Origin: Calliopsis andreniformis | Lineage: Eukaryota > Arthropoda > Insecta > Hymenoptera > Andrenidae | Assembly: GCF_051401765.1 (NCBI RefSeq) | Contig: NW_027480463.1 | Coordinates: 1,736,001-1,800,000 of the forward strand | Length of the DNA stretch: 64,000 nucleotides | Direction: 5' to 3' | In this document: positions 25,001 through 37,869 of the stretch, piece after piece | Position numbering within the stretch: position 1 is the first letter of the stretch | Layout of the letters: every line of letters starts with the position of its first letter | The notes under the pieces: generated by a model | What the model saw: the letters and a program-made list of their open reading frames with translations, nothing else | What the model was told of the DNA's origin: nothing | Databases searched by the model: none | Translations under genes and position numbers: made by a program

Positions 25001-26478
25001 TTCTCAATCCTCAATCATCAATACTCAATCCTCAATCCTCAATGTTCAATCCTCAATACCCAATACTCAATCTTCAATCCTCAAACCTCAATCCTCAATC
25101 CTCAATCCTCAATCCTCATTCTTCAATACCCAATACCCAATCCTCAATCTTCAATCCTCAATCCTCAATCCTCAATTCTCAAACATCAATCCTCAAACCT
25201 CAGCCCTCATCCTCAATTCTCAATCCTCAATCCCCAATCCTCAATCTTCAATCCTCAATACGCAATCTTCAATCCTCAATCCCCAGTCCTCAAACATCAA
25301 TTCTGAATCATCAATCCTGCATCCTCAATCTTCAGCCCTCAGTCCTCAACAATCAGTTGTCAATCCTCAATCCCCAATAGAATATCCTCAACTCACAGTT
25401 TTCAATCCTCAATCCTCAATCCTCAATCCTCAACCCTCAGTAATAAATCCTCAATCTTCAATACTCAATCGTCAATCCTCAGTCCTCAATCCTCAATCCT
25501 CAACCCTCGTTCCTCAAATCTCAATCCTCAGACCTCAAACGTCAATACTCAACCCTCAGTCCTCGTCCACAATCCACAACCCTCAATCCTCAATCATCAA
25601 TCTTCAATTCTCAATCCTCAATCCTCAATCCTCAGCCTCAATCCTCAGTCCTCAATCCTCAATAGAATATCCTCAATTCACATTTTTCAATACTGAATCC
25701 CCATCCTTCAATCTTCAAATCTCAATCCACAAACATCAATTCCCATCACTCAGCCCTCAACACTCAGTCCTCAATCTTCAATCCTCAATCCTCAATCCTC
25801 AAACTTCAATCCTCAATAATCAATCTTCAAACCTCGGTCCTCAATTCTCAATCCTCAATGCTCAACCCTCAATCGTCAATTCTCAATACCCAATCCTCAA
25901 TATTCAATCCCCAATCCTCAATCCTCAATCCTCAATCCTCAATCTTCAATCCTCAATACTCAATCTTCAATCCTCAATCCTCAATCATCAATCCTCAATC
26001 GTCAATCCTCAGTCCCCAATCCTCAATCTTCAATCCTCAGTACTCAATCTGCAATCCTCAATCCTCCATCCTCACTCCTCAATCCTCGTTCTTCAATCCT
26101 CAATACCGAATCCACAATCTTCAATCAACAATCCTCAATCATCAATTCTCAATCCTCAATCCTCTATCCTCAGACTTCAAACATCAATACTCAACCCTCA
26201 GTCCTCGTCCACAGTCCACAACCCTCAATCCTCAATACTCAATCTTCAATCATTAATATTCAATCTTCAATCCTAAATCCTCAATCCTCAATCCTCAACC
26301 CTCAATCCTCAATGTTCTATCCTCAATACCCAATCCTCAGTCTTCAATCCTCAACCCTCAATCCTCAATCATCAATCCTCAATCCTCAGTCCTCAAACCT
26401 CAATCCTGAATCCTCAATTATGAATCCTCAATCTTCAGCACTGAGTCCTCAACAATCAGTTGTGAATCCTCAATCCCC
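22003..26478 (+). repeat. 4.5-kb higher-order unit, copy 1 (4,476 bp)
   Basis: The island order is A 22003, B-prime 22722, D 22917, B 23204, C 23484, A 23944, A-short 25376, C 25661. The next unit begins at 26479 with the same order. Beta markers are present: CAACCATC after B-prime, AAATCTC in the B island, CAACCGTCGG and CAACACTCAG. The unit includes 24,134-25,306, which is open in one plus frame and recurs at 28,673 and 39,699. The repeat of that frame is explained by duplication of the whole block. Confidence 0.9.
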
Positions 26479-29400
26479 AATAGAATATCATCAATTCACA
26501 GCTTTCATTACTCAATACTCATTCTGCAATCTTCAAATCTCTATCCACAAACATCAATTCTCATCACTCAACCCTCAACACTCAGTCCCCAATCCTCAAT
26601 ATTCAATCCTCAATCCTCAATCCTCAATCCACGATCCTCGACATTCAATCCTCAATACTCAATCTTCAATGCTCATTCCTCAATCCTCAATCCTCAATTC
26701 TCAATCCTCAATCGTCAATCTTCAATCCTCTATCCTCAATCCACAATTCTCAACCCTCAATCCTCAGTCCTCAGTCCTCAAACCTCAATCCTCAACACTC
26801 AGCCCTCATCCTCAATCCTCAATCCTCAATCCTCAATCCTCAATCCTCAATCTTCAATCCTCAATACTCAATCTTCAACCCTCAATCCAGAGTCCTCAAT
26901 CTTCAATCCTCAATGCTCAGTCCTCAATCCTCAATCCTCAGTCCTCAATCCTCAATCCTCAATCCTCAAACCTCAATCCTCAACCGTCAGTCCTCGTCCT
27001 CAAACTTCAACCCTCAATCCTCAATCCTCAATCTTCAATCATCAATACTCAATCTTCAATCCTCAATCCTGAATCCTCAATCCTCAATCGTCAGGCTTCA
27101 ATCCTCAATACTCAATCTTCAATCCTCAATCCTGAATCCTCAATCCTCAATCGTCAGGCTTCAATCCTCAATACTCAATCTTCAATCCTTAATCCTCAAT
27201 CCTCAATCCTCAATACTCAATCCTCAATACTCAACCATCAATCCTCAATTCTCAATACTCAATAGAATATCCTGAACTCTCAGGATTCTGTACTCAACCA
27301 TCAATCCTCAACCCTCAGCCCTCATTCTCAATCCTCAGTCCACAATCCTCAAACCTCAATCCTCAATGCTCAATCCTCAATCCTCAGTATTCAACACTCA
27401 ACCCTCAACCATCAGTCCTCAATACTCAATCATCAATCCTCAGTTCTCAATACTCAATAGAGTATCCTGAATTCTCATGGTTCAATACTCAATCCCCATT
27501 CTTCAATCTTCAAACCTCAATCCTCAATCCTCAACCTTCAATATTCAATAGTCAATCCTCAATCCTCAATCCTCAATTCTTAATCCTCAATACTCAATCC
27601 TCAATCGTCAACCCTCAATCCCCAATCCTCAATCTTCAATCCTCAATCCTCAATCCTCAATCCTCAATCCTCAATATTCAACACAAAACCCTCAAACATC
27701 AATCCTCAATACTCAACCATCAATCCTCAATTCTCAATACTCAATAGAATATCCTGAATTCTCATGGTTCAATACTCAATCCACAAAAGTCAATAATCAA
27801 ATCTCAATCCTCAAACATCAATTCTCAACACTCAATCCTCAATACTCAGTCCTCTCTCTTCAATACTGCATCCTCAATCCTCAATCCTCAAGCGTCAATC
27901 CTCAGTCCTCATTCCTCAACCCTCAATCCTCAGTTCTCAAACCTCAATCCGGAATCCTCAATCCTGAATCTTCAATCTTCAACCGTCGGTCCTCAACAAT
28001 CAATTGTCAATCCTCAATCCTCAATAGAATATCCTCAATTCACACTTTTCAATACTCAAACCCATTCTTCAATCTTCAAATCTCAATCCACAAACATCAA
28101 TTCTCATCACTCAACCCTCAACACTCAGTCCTCAATCTTCAATCCTCAGCCCTCAATCCTCAATCTTCAATCCTCAATACTCAATCTTCAATCCTCAATC
28201 CTCAATTCTCAATCCTCAATACTCAATCCTCAATCCTCAATCATCAATCCTCAATCCTCAAACCTCAATCCTCAGACCTCATACATCAATACTCAACCCT
28301 CAGTCGACGTCATCAATCCACAACCCTCAGTCCTCAATCCTCAATCTTCAATCATCAATTCTCTATCCTCAATCCTCAATCCTCAATCCTCAGTCCTCAA
28401 ACCTCAATCCTGAATCCTGAATCCTGAATCCTCAATCTTCTGCCCTCAGTCCTCAACAATCAGTTGTCAAGCCTCAATCCTCAATAGAATATCATCAATT
28501 CACAGTTTTCATTACTCAATACTCAACCTGCAATCTTCAAATCTCTATCCACAAACATCAATTCTCATTACTCAACCCTCAGCACTCAGTCCCCAATCCT
28601 CAATATTCATTCCGCAATCCTCAATCCTCAATCCACAATCCTCAAATTTCAATCCTCAATACTCAATCTTCAATGCTCATTCCTCAATCCTCAATCCTCA
28701 ATTCTCAATCCTCAATCGTCAATCTTCAATCCACAATACTCAATCTTCAATCAACAACCCTCAATCCTCAATCCTCAATCCTCAATCTTCAATCCTCAAT
28801 ACTCAATCTTCAATCCACAATCCTCAATCCTCAATCCTCAATCCTCAATCCTCATTCTTCAATCCTCAAAACCCAATCCCCAATCTTCAATCCTCAATCC
28901 TCAATCCTCAATTCTCAATCCTCAATCCTCAATGCTCAGCCCTCAAACATCAATACTCAACCCTCAGTACGCGTCCTCAATCCACAACCCTCAATCCTCG
29001 ATCCTCAATCTTCAATCATCAATATTCAATCTTCAATCCTCAATCCTCAATCCTCAATACTCAACCCTCAATCCTCAATGTTCTATCCTCAATACACAAT
29101 CCTCATTCTTCAATCCTCAATCCTCAATCCTCAATCCTCAATCCTCTTTCTTCAATCCTCAATACCCAATCCTCAATCTTCAATCCTCAATCCTCAATTC
29201 TCAATCCTCAATCCTCAATGTTCAATCCGCAATACTCAATCCTCAATCTTCAATCCTCAATCCTCAATCCTGATTCCTCAATCCTCAATCCTCAATCTTC
29301 AATCCTCAATACTCAATCTTCAATCCTCAATCCTCAATCCTCAATCCTCAATCCTCATTCTTCAATCCTCAACACCCAATCCTCAATCTTCAATCCTCAA

Positions 29401-31017
29401 TTCTCTATCGTCAATTCTCAATCCTCAATCCTCAATCCACAGACCTCGAACATCAATACTCAACCCTCAGTCCTCGTCCTCAATCCACAACCCTCAATCC
29501 TCGACCCTCAATCTTCAATCATCAATATTCAATCTTCAATTCTCAATCCTCAATCATCAATACTCAATCCTCAATCCTCAATGTTCAATCCTCAATACCC
29601 AATACTCAATCTTCAATCCTCAAACCTCAATCCTCAATCCTCAATCCTCAATCCTCATTCTTCAATACCCAATACCCAATCCTCAATCTTCAATCCTCAA
29701 TCCTCAATCCTCAATTCTCAAACATCAATCCTCAAACCTCAGCCCTCATCCTCAATTCTCAATCCTCAATCCCCAATCCTCAATCTTCAATCCTCAATAC
29801 GCAATCTTCAATCCTCAATCCCCAGTCCTCAAACATCAATTCTGAATCCTTAATCCTGCATCCTCAATCTTCAGCCCTCAGTCCTCAACAATCAGTTGTC
29901 AATCCTCAATCCCCAATAGAATATCCTCAACTCACAGTTTTCAATCCTCAATCCTCAATCCTCAATCCTCAACCCTCAGTAATAAATCCTCAATCTTCAA
30001 TACTCAATCGTCAATCCTCAGTCCTCAATCCTCAATCCTCAACCCTCGTTCCTCAAATCTCAATCCTCAGACCTCAAACGTCAATACTCAACCCTCAGTC
30101 CTCGTCCACAATCCACAACCCTCAATCCTCAATCATCAATCTTCAATTCTCAATCCTCAATCCTCAATCCTCAGCCTCAATCCTCAGTCCTCAATCCTCA
30201 ATAGAATATCCTCAATTCACATTTTTCAATACTGAATCCCCATCCTTCAATCTTCAAATCTCAATCCACAAACATCAATTCCCATCACTCAGCCCTCAAC
30301 ACTCAGTCCTCAATCTTCAATCCTCAATCCTCAATCCTCAAACTTCAATCCTCAATAATCAATCTTCAAACCTCGGTCCTCAATTCTCAATCCTCAATGC
30401 TCAACCCTCAATCGTCAATTCTCAATACCCAATCCTCAATATTCAATCCCCAATCCTCAATCCTCAATCCTCAATCCTCAATCTTCAATCCTCAATACTC
30501 AATCTTCAATCCTCAATCCTCAATCATCAATCCTCAATCGTCTATCCTCAGTCCCCAATCCTCAATCTTCAATCCTCAGTACTCAATCTGCAATCCTCAA
30601 TCCTCCATCCTCACTCCTCAATCCTCGTTCTTCAATCCTCAATACCGAATCCACAATCTTCAATCAACAATCCTCAATCATCAATTCTCAATCCTCAATC
30701 CTCTATCCTCAGACTTCAAACATCAATACTCAACCCTCAGTCCTCGTCCACAGTCCACAACCCTCAATCCTCAATACTCAATCTTCAATCATTAATATTC
30801 AATCTTCAATCCTAAATCCTCAATCCTCAATCCTCAACCCTCAATCCTCAATGTTCTATCCTCAATACCCAATCCTCAGTCTTCAATCCTCAACCCTCAA
30901 TCCTCAATCATCAATCCTCAATCCTCAGTCCTCAAACCTCAATCCTGAATCCTCAATTATGAATCCTCAATCTTCAGCACTGAGTCCTCAACAATCAGTT
31001 GTGAATCCTCAATCCCC
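26479..31017 (+). repeat. 4.5-kb higher-order unit, copy 2 (4,539 bp)
   Basis: The island order is identical to the preceding unit: A 26479, B-prime 27261, D 27456, B 27743, C 28023, A 28483, A-short 29915, C 30200. The unit is longer by 63 bases because of a local duplication at 27,058-27,183. Otherwise it follows copy 1 closely. One visible difference is CAATACCC near 29,162 where copy 1 has CAATAACC near 24,623. Beta markers persist throughout. Confidence 0.9.
27058..27183 (+). repeat. 63-bp tandem duplication (nine heptamers)
   Basis: Bases 27,058-27,120 are repeated directly as 27,121-27,183, including the CCTGAAT unit and the CGTCAGGCTTC landmark. Units at 22.6, 31.6, 38.2, 42.7 and 49.7 kb have one copy. 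It is a private expansion by a whole number of heptamers. Confidence 0.93.
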
Positions 31018-31736
31018 AATAGAATATCATCAATTCACAGCTTTCATTACTCAATACTCATTCTGCAATCTTCAAATCTCTATCCACAAACATCAATTCT
31101 CATCACTCAACCCTCAACACTCAGTCCCCAATCCTCAATATTCAATCCTCAATCCTCAATCCTCAATCCACGATCCTCGACATTCAATCCTCAATACTCA
31201 ATCTTCAATGCTCATTCCTCAATCCTCAATCCTCAATTCTCAATCCTCAATCGTCAATCTTCAATCCTCTATCCTCAATCCACAATTCTCAACCCTCAAT
31301 CCTCAGTCCTCAGTCCTCAAACCTCAATCCTCAACACTCAGCCCTCATCCTCAATCCTCAATCCTCAATCCTCAATCCTCAATCCTCAATCTTCAATCCT
31401 CAATACTCAATCTTCAACCCTCAATCCAGAGTCCTCAATCTTCAATCCTCAATGCTCAGTCCTCAATCCTCAATCCTCAGTCCTCAATCCTCAATCCTCA
31501 ATCCTCAAACCTCAATCCTCAACCGTCAGTCCTCGTCCTCAAACTTCAACCCTCAATCCTCAATCCTCAATCTTCAATCATCAATACTCAATCTTCAATC
31601 CTCAATCCTGAATCCTCAATCCTCAATCGTCAGGCTTCAATCCTCAATACTCAATCTTCAATCCTTAATCCTCAATCCTCAATCCTCAATACTCAATCCT
31701 CAATACTCAACCATCAATCCTCAATTCTCAATACTC

Positions 31737-33790
31737 AATAGAATATCCTGAATTCTCAGGATTCTGTACTCAACCCTCAATCCTCAACCCTCAGCCCTCA
31801 TTCTCAATACTCAGTCCACAATCCTCAAACCTCAATCCTCAATGCTCAATCCTCAATCCTCAGTATTCAACACTCAACCCTCAACCATCAGTCCTCAATA
31901 CTCAATCATCAATCCTCAGTTCTCAATACTCAATAGAGTATCCTGAATTCTCATGGTTCAATACTCAATCCCCATTCTTCAATCTTCAAACCTCAATCCT
32001 CAATCCTCAACCTTCAATATTCAATAGTCAATCCTCAATCCTCAATCCTCAATTCTTAATCCTCAATACTCAATCCTCAATCGTCAACCCTCAATCCCCA
32101 ATCCTCAATCTTCAATCCTCAATCCTCAATCCTCAATCCTCAATCCTCAATATTCAACACAAAACCCTCAAACATCAATCCTCAATACTCAACCATCAAT
32201 CCTCAATTCTCAATACTCAATAGAATATCCTGAATTCTCATGGTTCAATACTCAATCCACAAAAGTCAATAATCAAACCTCAATCCTCAAACATCAATTC
32301 TCAACACTCAATCCTCAATACTCAGTCCTCTCTCTTCAATACTGCATCCTCAATCCTCAATCCTCAAGCGTCAATCCTCAGTCCTCATTCCTCAACCCTC
32401 AATCCTCAGTTCTCAAACCTCAATCCGGAATCCTCAATCCTGAATCTTCAATCTTCAGCCGTCGGTCCTCAACAATCAATTGTCAATCCTCAATCCTCAA
32501 TAGAATATCCTCAATTCACACTTTTCAATACTCAAACCCATTCTTCAATCTTCAAATCTCAATCCACAAACATCAATTCTCATCACTCAACCCTCAACAG
32601 TCAGTCCTCAATCTTCAATCCTCAGCCCTCAATCCTCAATCTTCAATCCTCAATACTCAATCTTCAATCCTCAATCCTCAACTCTCAATCCTCAATACTC
32701 AATCCTCAATCCTCAATCATCAATCCTCAATCCTCAAACCTCAATCCTCAGACCTCATACATCAATACTCAACCCTCAGTCGACGTCATCAATCCACAAC
32801 CCTCAATCCTCAATCCTCAATCTTCAATCATCAATTCTCAATCCTCAATCCTCAATCCTCAATCCTCAGTCCTCAAACCTCAATCCTGAATCCTGAATCC
32901 TGAATCCTCAATCTTCTGCCCTCAGTCCTCAACAATCAGTTGTCAAGCCTCAATCCTCAATAGAATATCATCAATTCACAGTTTTCATTACTCAATACTC
33001 AACCTGCAATCTTCAAATCTCTATCCACAAAAATCAATTCTCATCACTCAACCCTCAGCACTCAGTCCCCAATGCTCAATATTCATTCCGCAATCCTCAA
33101 TCCTCAATTCTCAATCCTCAATACTCAATCCTCAATACTCAACCATCAATCCTCAATTCTCAATACTCAATAGAATATCCTGAATTCTCAGGATTCTATA
33201 CTCAAACCTCAATCCTCAACCCTCAGCCCTCATTCTCAATCCTCAATCCACAATCCTCAAACCTCAATACTCAACCGTCAGTACTCGTCCTCAATCTTCA
33301 AACCTCAATCCTCAATCCTCCCATCTTCAATCATCTATACTCAATCTTCAATCCTCAATCCTCAATCCTCAATGCTCAAACCTCAATCCTCAGTATTCAA
33401 CACTCAACCCTCAACCATCAGTCCTCAATACTCAATCATCAATCCTCAATCCTCAATCCTCAATCCTCAATCCTCAATCCTCAGACCTCATACATCAATA
33501 CTCAACCCTCAGTCGACGTCATTAATCCACAACCCTCAATCCTCAATCCTCAATCTTCAATCATCAATTCTCAATCCTCAATCCTCAATCCTCAATCCTC
33601 AGTCCTCAAACCTCAATCCTGAATCCTGAATGCTGAATCCTCAATCTTCTGCCCTCAGTCCTCAACAATCAGTTGTCAAGCCTCAATCCTCAATAGAATA
33701 ACATCAATTCACAGTTTTCAATACTCAATACTCAATCTGCAATCTTCAAATCTCTATCCACAAACATCGATTCTCATCATTCAACACTCA
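31737..33790 (+). repeat. Alpha block, near-copy of 12,263-14,316
   Basis: Six islands match at a constant shift of 19,474 bases (2,782 heptamers): 12458/31932, 12745/32219, 13025/32499, 13485/32959, 13695/33169 and 14218/33692. The preceding sequence (30,397-31,736) instead matches the beta-associated unit at 25,858. So a change of affiliation, from 25.9-kb-like to 12.3-kb-like, occurs close to the B-prime island at 31737. After 33,790 the shift falls to 19,320 because 154 bp (22 heptamers) are absent. Confidence 0.88.
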
Positions 33791-36700
33791 ACACTCAGTC
33801 ACCAATCCTCAATCTTCAATCCTCAATCCTCAATCCTCAATCCTCAATCCTCAATACACAATCCTTAATCTTCAATCCTCAATCCTCAATCCACAATTCT
33901 CAATCCAAAATCCTCAGTCCTCAGTCCTCAAAACTCAATCCTCAACCCTCAGCCCTCATCCACAATCCTCAATGCTCAATCCTCAATCTTCAATCTTCAA
34001 TCCTCAATACTCAATCTTCAATCTTCAATCCTCAGTCCTCAATCTTCAATCCTCAATGCTCAGTCCTCAATCCTCAGTCCTCAGTCCTCAATTCTCAATC
34101 CTCAATGCTCAATCCTCAATCCTCAGCCGTCAGTCCTCGTCCTCAAACCTCAACCCTCAATCCTCAATCCCCAATCTTCAATCATCAATACTCAATCTTC
34201 AATCCTCAATCCTCAATCCTCAATCCTCAATCCTCAATCCTCAATATTCAACGCACAACCCTCATTCATCAATCCTCAATACTCAACCATCAATCCTCAA
34301 TTCTCAATACTCAATAGATTATCCTGAATTCTCGTGGTTCAATACTCAATCCACAATATCCAATAATCAAACCTCAATCCTCAAACATCAATTCTCAACA
34401 CTCAATACTCAACACCCAGTCCTCTCTCTTCAATCCTCCATCCTCAATCCTCAATCCTCAATCCTCAATCTTCAATCCTCAATACTCTATCTGCAATCCT
34501 CAATCCTCAATCCTCAATCCTCAATCCTCAGACCTCAAACAGCAATACTCAACCCTCAGTCCTCGTCCTCAATCCACAACCATCAATCCTCAATCCTCAA
34601 TCTTCAATCATCAATATTCAATCTTCAGTCCTCAATCCTCAATCCTCAATCCTCAATCCTCAATCCTCAATCCTCAATGTTCAATACGCAATACCCAATC
34701 CTCAATCTTCAATCCGCAATACTCAATCCTCAATCCTCAATCCTCAATCCTCAATCCTCAATCTTCAATCCTCAATACTCAATCTTCAATCCTCAGTCCT
34801 CAATCCTCAATTCTCAATCCTCAATCCTCAATGCTCAGCCCTCAAACATCAATACTCAACCCTCAGAACGCGTCCTCAATCCACAACACTCAGTCCTCGA
34901 TCCTCAATCTTCAATCATCAATATTCAATCTTCAATCCTCAATCCTCAATCCTCAATACTCAATCCTCAATCCTCAATGTTCTATCCTCAATACACAATC
35001 CTCATTCTTCAATCCTCAATCCTCAATCCTCAATCCTCAATCCTCTTTCTTCAATCCTCAATACCCAATCCTCAATCTTCAATCCTCAATCCTCAATCCT
35101 CAATCCTCAATCCTCAATGTTCAATCCGCAATACCCAATCCTCAATCTTCAATCCTCAATCCTCAATCCTCAATCCTCAATCCTCAATCCTCAATCCTCA
35201 ATCTTCAATCCTCAATACTCAATCTTCAATCCTCAATCCTCAATCCTCAATCCTCAATCCTCATTCTTCAATCCTCAACACCCAATCCTCAACCTTCAAT
35301 CCTCAATTCTCAATCGTCAATTCTCAATCCTCAATCCTCAATCCACAGTACTCAAACATCAATACTCAACCCTCAGTCCTCGTCCTCAATCCACAACCCT
35401 CAATCCTCGATCCTCAGTCTTCAATCATCAATATTCAATCTTCAATTCTCAATCCTCAATCATCAATACTCAATCCTCAATCCTCAATGTTCAATCCTCA
35501 ATACCCAATGCTCAATCTTCAATCCTCAATCCTCAATTCTCAATCCTCAGTCCTCAATCCTCATTCTTCAATCCTCAATATCCAATCCTCAATCTTCAAT
35601 CCTCAATCCTCAACCCTCAATTCTCAACCCTCAATCCTCAGTCCTCAGTCCTCAAACCTCAATTCTCAACCCTCAATCCTCAATCCTCAATCCTCAGTCC
35701 TCAAACCTCAATCCTGCATCCTCAATCCTGAATCCTCAATCTTCAGCCCTTAGTCCTCAGCAATCAGTTGTGAATCCTCAATCCTCAATAGAATATCCTC
35801 AAATCACAGGTTTCAATTCTCAATACACAACCTGCAATCTTCAAATCTCTATCCACAAACATCAATTCTCATCACTCAACCCTCAACACTCAGTCCACAA
35901 TCCTCAATATTCAAACCTCAATCCTCAATCCTCAATCCTCAATACTCAATCCTCAATCCTCAATGTTCTATCCTCAATACACAATCCTCATTCTTCAATC
36001 CTCAATCCTCAATCCTCAATCCTCAATCCTCTTTCTTCAATCCTCAATACCCAATCCTCAATCTTCAATCCTCAATCCTCAATCCTCAATCCTCAATCCT
36101 CAATGTTCAATCCGCAATACTCAATCCTCAATCTTCAATCCTCAATCCTCAATCCTGATTCCTCAATCCTCAATCCTCAATCTTCAATCCTCAATACTCA
36201 ATCTTCAATCCTCAATCCTCAATCCTCAATCCTCAATCCTCATTCTTCAATCCTCAACACCCAATCCTCAATCTTCAATCCTCAATTCTCTATCGTCAAT
36301 TCTCAATCCTCAATCCTCAATCCACAGACCTCAAACATCAATACTCAACCCTCAGTCCTCGTCCTCAATCCACAACCCTCAATCCTCGACCCTCAATCTT
36401 CAATCATCAATATTCAATCTTCAATTCTCAATCCTCAATCATCAATACTCAATCCTCAATCCTCAATGTTCAATCCTCAATACCCAATACTCAATCTTCA
36501 ATCCTCAAACCTCAATCCTCAATCCTCAATCCTCAATCCTCATTCTTCAATACCCAATACCCAATCCTCAATCTTCAATCCTCAATCCTCAATCCTCAAT
36601 TCTCAAACATCAATCCTCAAACCTCAGCCCTCATCCTCAATTCTCAATCCTCAATCCCCAATCCTCAATCTTCAATCCTCAATACGCAATCTTCAATCCT

Positions 36701-37869
36701 CAATCCCCAGTCCTCAAACATCAATTCTGAATCATCAATCCTGCATCCTCAATCTTCAGCCCTCAGTCCTCAACAATCAGTTGTCAATCCTCAATCCCCA
36801 ATAGAATATCCTCAACTCACAGTTTTCAATCCTCAATCCTCAATCCTCAATCCTCAACCCTCAGTAATAAATCCTCAATCTTCAATACTCAATCGTCAAT
36901 CCTCAGTCCTCAATCCTCAATCCTCAACCCTCGTTCCTCAAATCTCAATCCTCAGACCTCAAACGTCAATACTCAACCCTCAGTCCTCGTCCACAATCCA
37001 CAACCCTCAATCCTCAATCATCAATCTTCAATTCTCAATCCTCAATCCTCAATCCTCAGCCTCAATCCTCAGTCCTCAAACCTCAATCCTGAATCCTCAA
37101 TCCTGAAACCTCTATCTTCAGCCTTCAGTACTCAACAATCAGTTGTCAATCCTCAATCCTCAATAGAATATCATCAATTCACAGTTTTCAATACTCAATG
37201 CTCAATCTGCAATCTTCAAATCTCTATCCACAAACATCAATTCTCATCATTCAACCCTCAACACTCAGTCCCCAATCCTCAATCTTCAATCCTCAATCCT
37301 CAATCGTCGATCCTCAATCTTCAATACTCAATACTCAATCTTCAATCGTCCATCCTCAATCCTCAATCCTCAGTCCTCAATCCTCAATCTTCAGGCTTAA
37401 ATCCTCAATCTTCAATCCTCAATCCTCAACCCTCAATCCTCAATCCTCAATCCTCAATCCTCAATAGAATATCCTCAATTCACATTTTTCAATACTGAAT
37501 CCCCATTCTTCAATCTTCAAATCTCAATCCACAAACATCAATTCCCATCACTCAGCCCTCAACACTCAGTCCTCAATCTTCAATCCTCAATCCTCAATCC
37601 TCAAACTTCAATCCTCAATAATCAATCTTCAAACCTCGGTCCTCAATTCTCAATCCTCAATGCTCAACCCTCAATCGTCAATTCTCAATACCCAATCCTC
37701 AATATTCAATCCCCAATCCTCAATCCTCAATCCTCAATCCTCAATCTTCAATCCTCAATACTCAATCTTCAATCCTCAATCCTCAATCATCAATCCTCAA
37801 TCGTCAATCCTCAGTCCCCAATCCTCAATCTTCAATCCTCAGTACTCAATCTGCAATCCTCAATCCTCA
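33791..37869 (+). repeat. Alpha tail of copy I
   Basis: Islands start at 34313 (B), 35787 (A variant with AATCACAGG), 36800 (A-short), 37162 (A) and 37463 (C). Bases 35,963-37,070 also match the beta tail at 24,539-25,640 (shift 11,424), so the alpha and beta halves share part of their tails. The segment ends at a junction near 37,870, where the sequence jumps forward about 713 bp relative to copy II. Confidence 0.86.
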
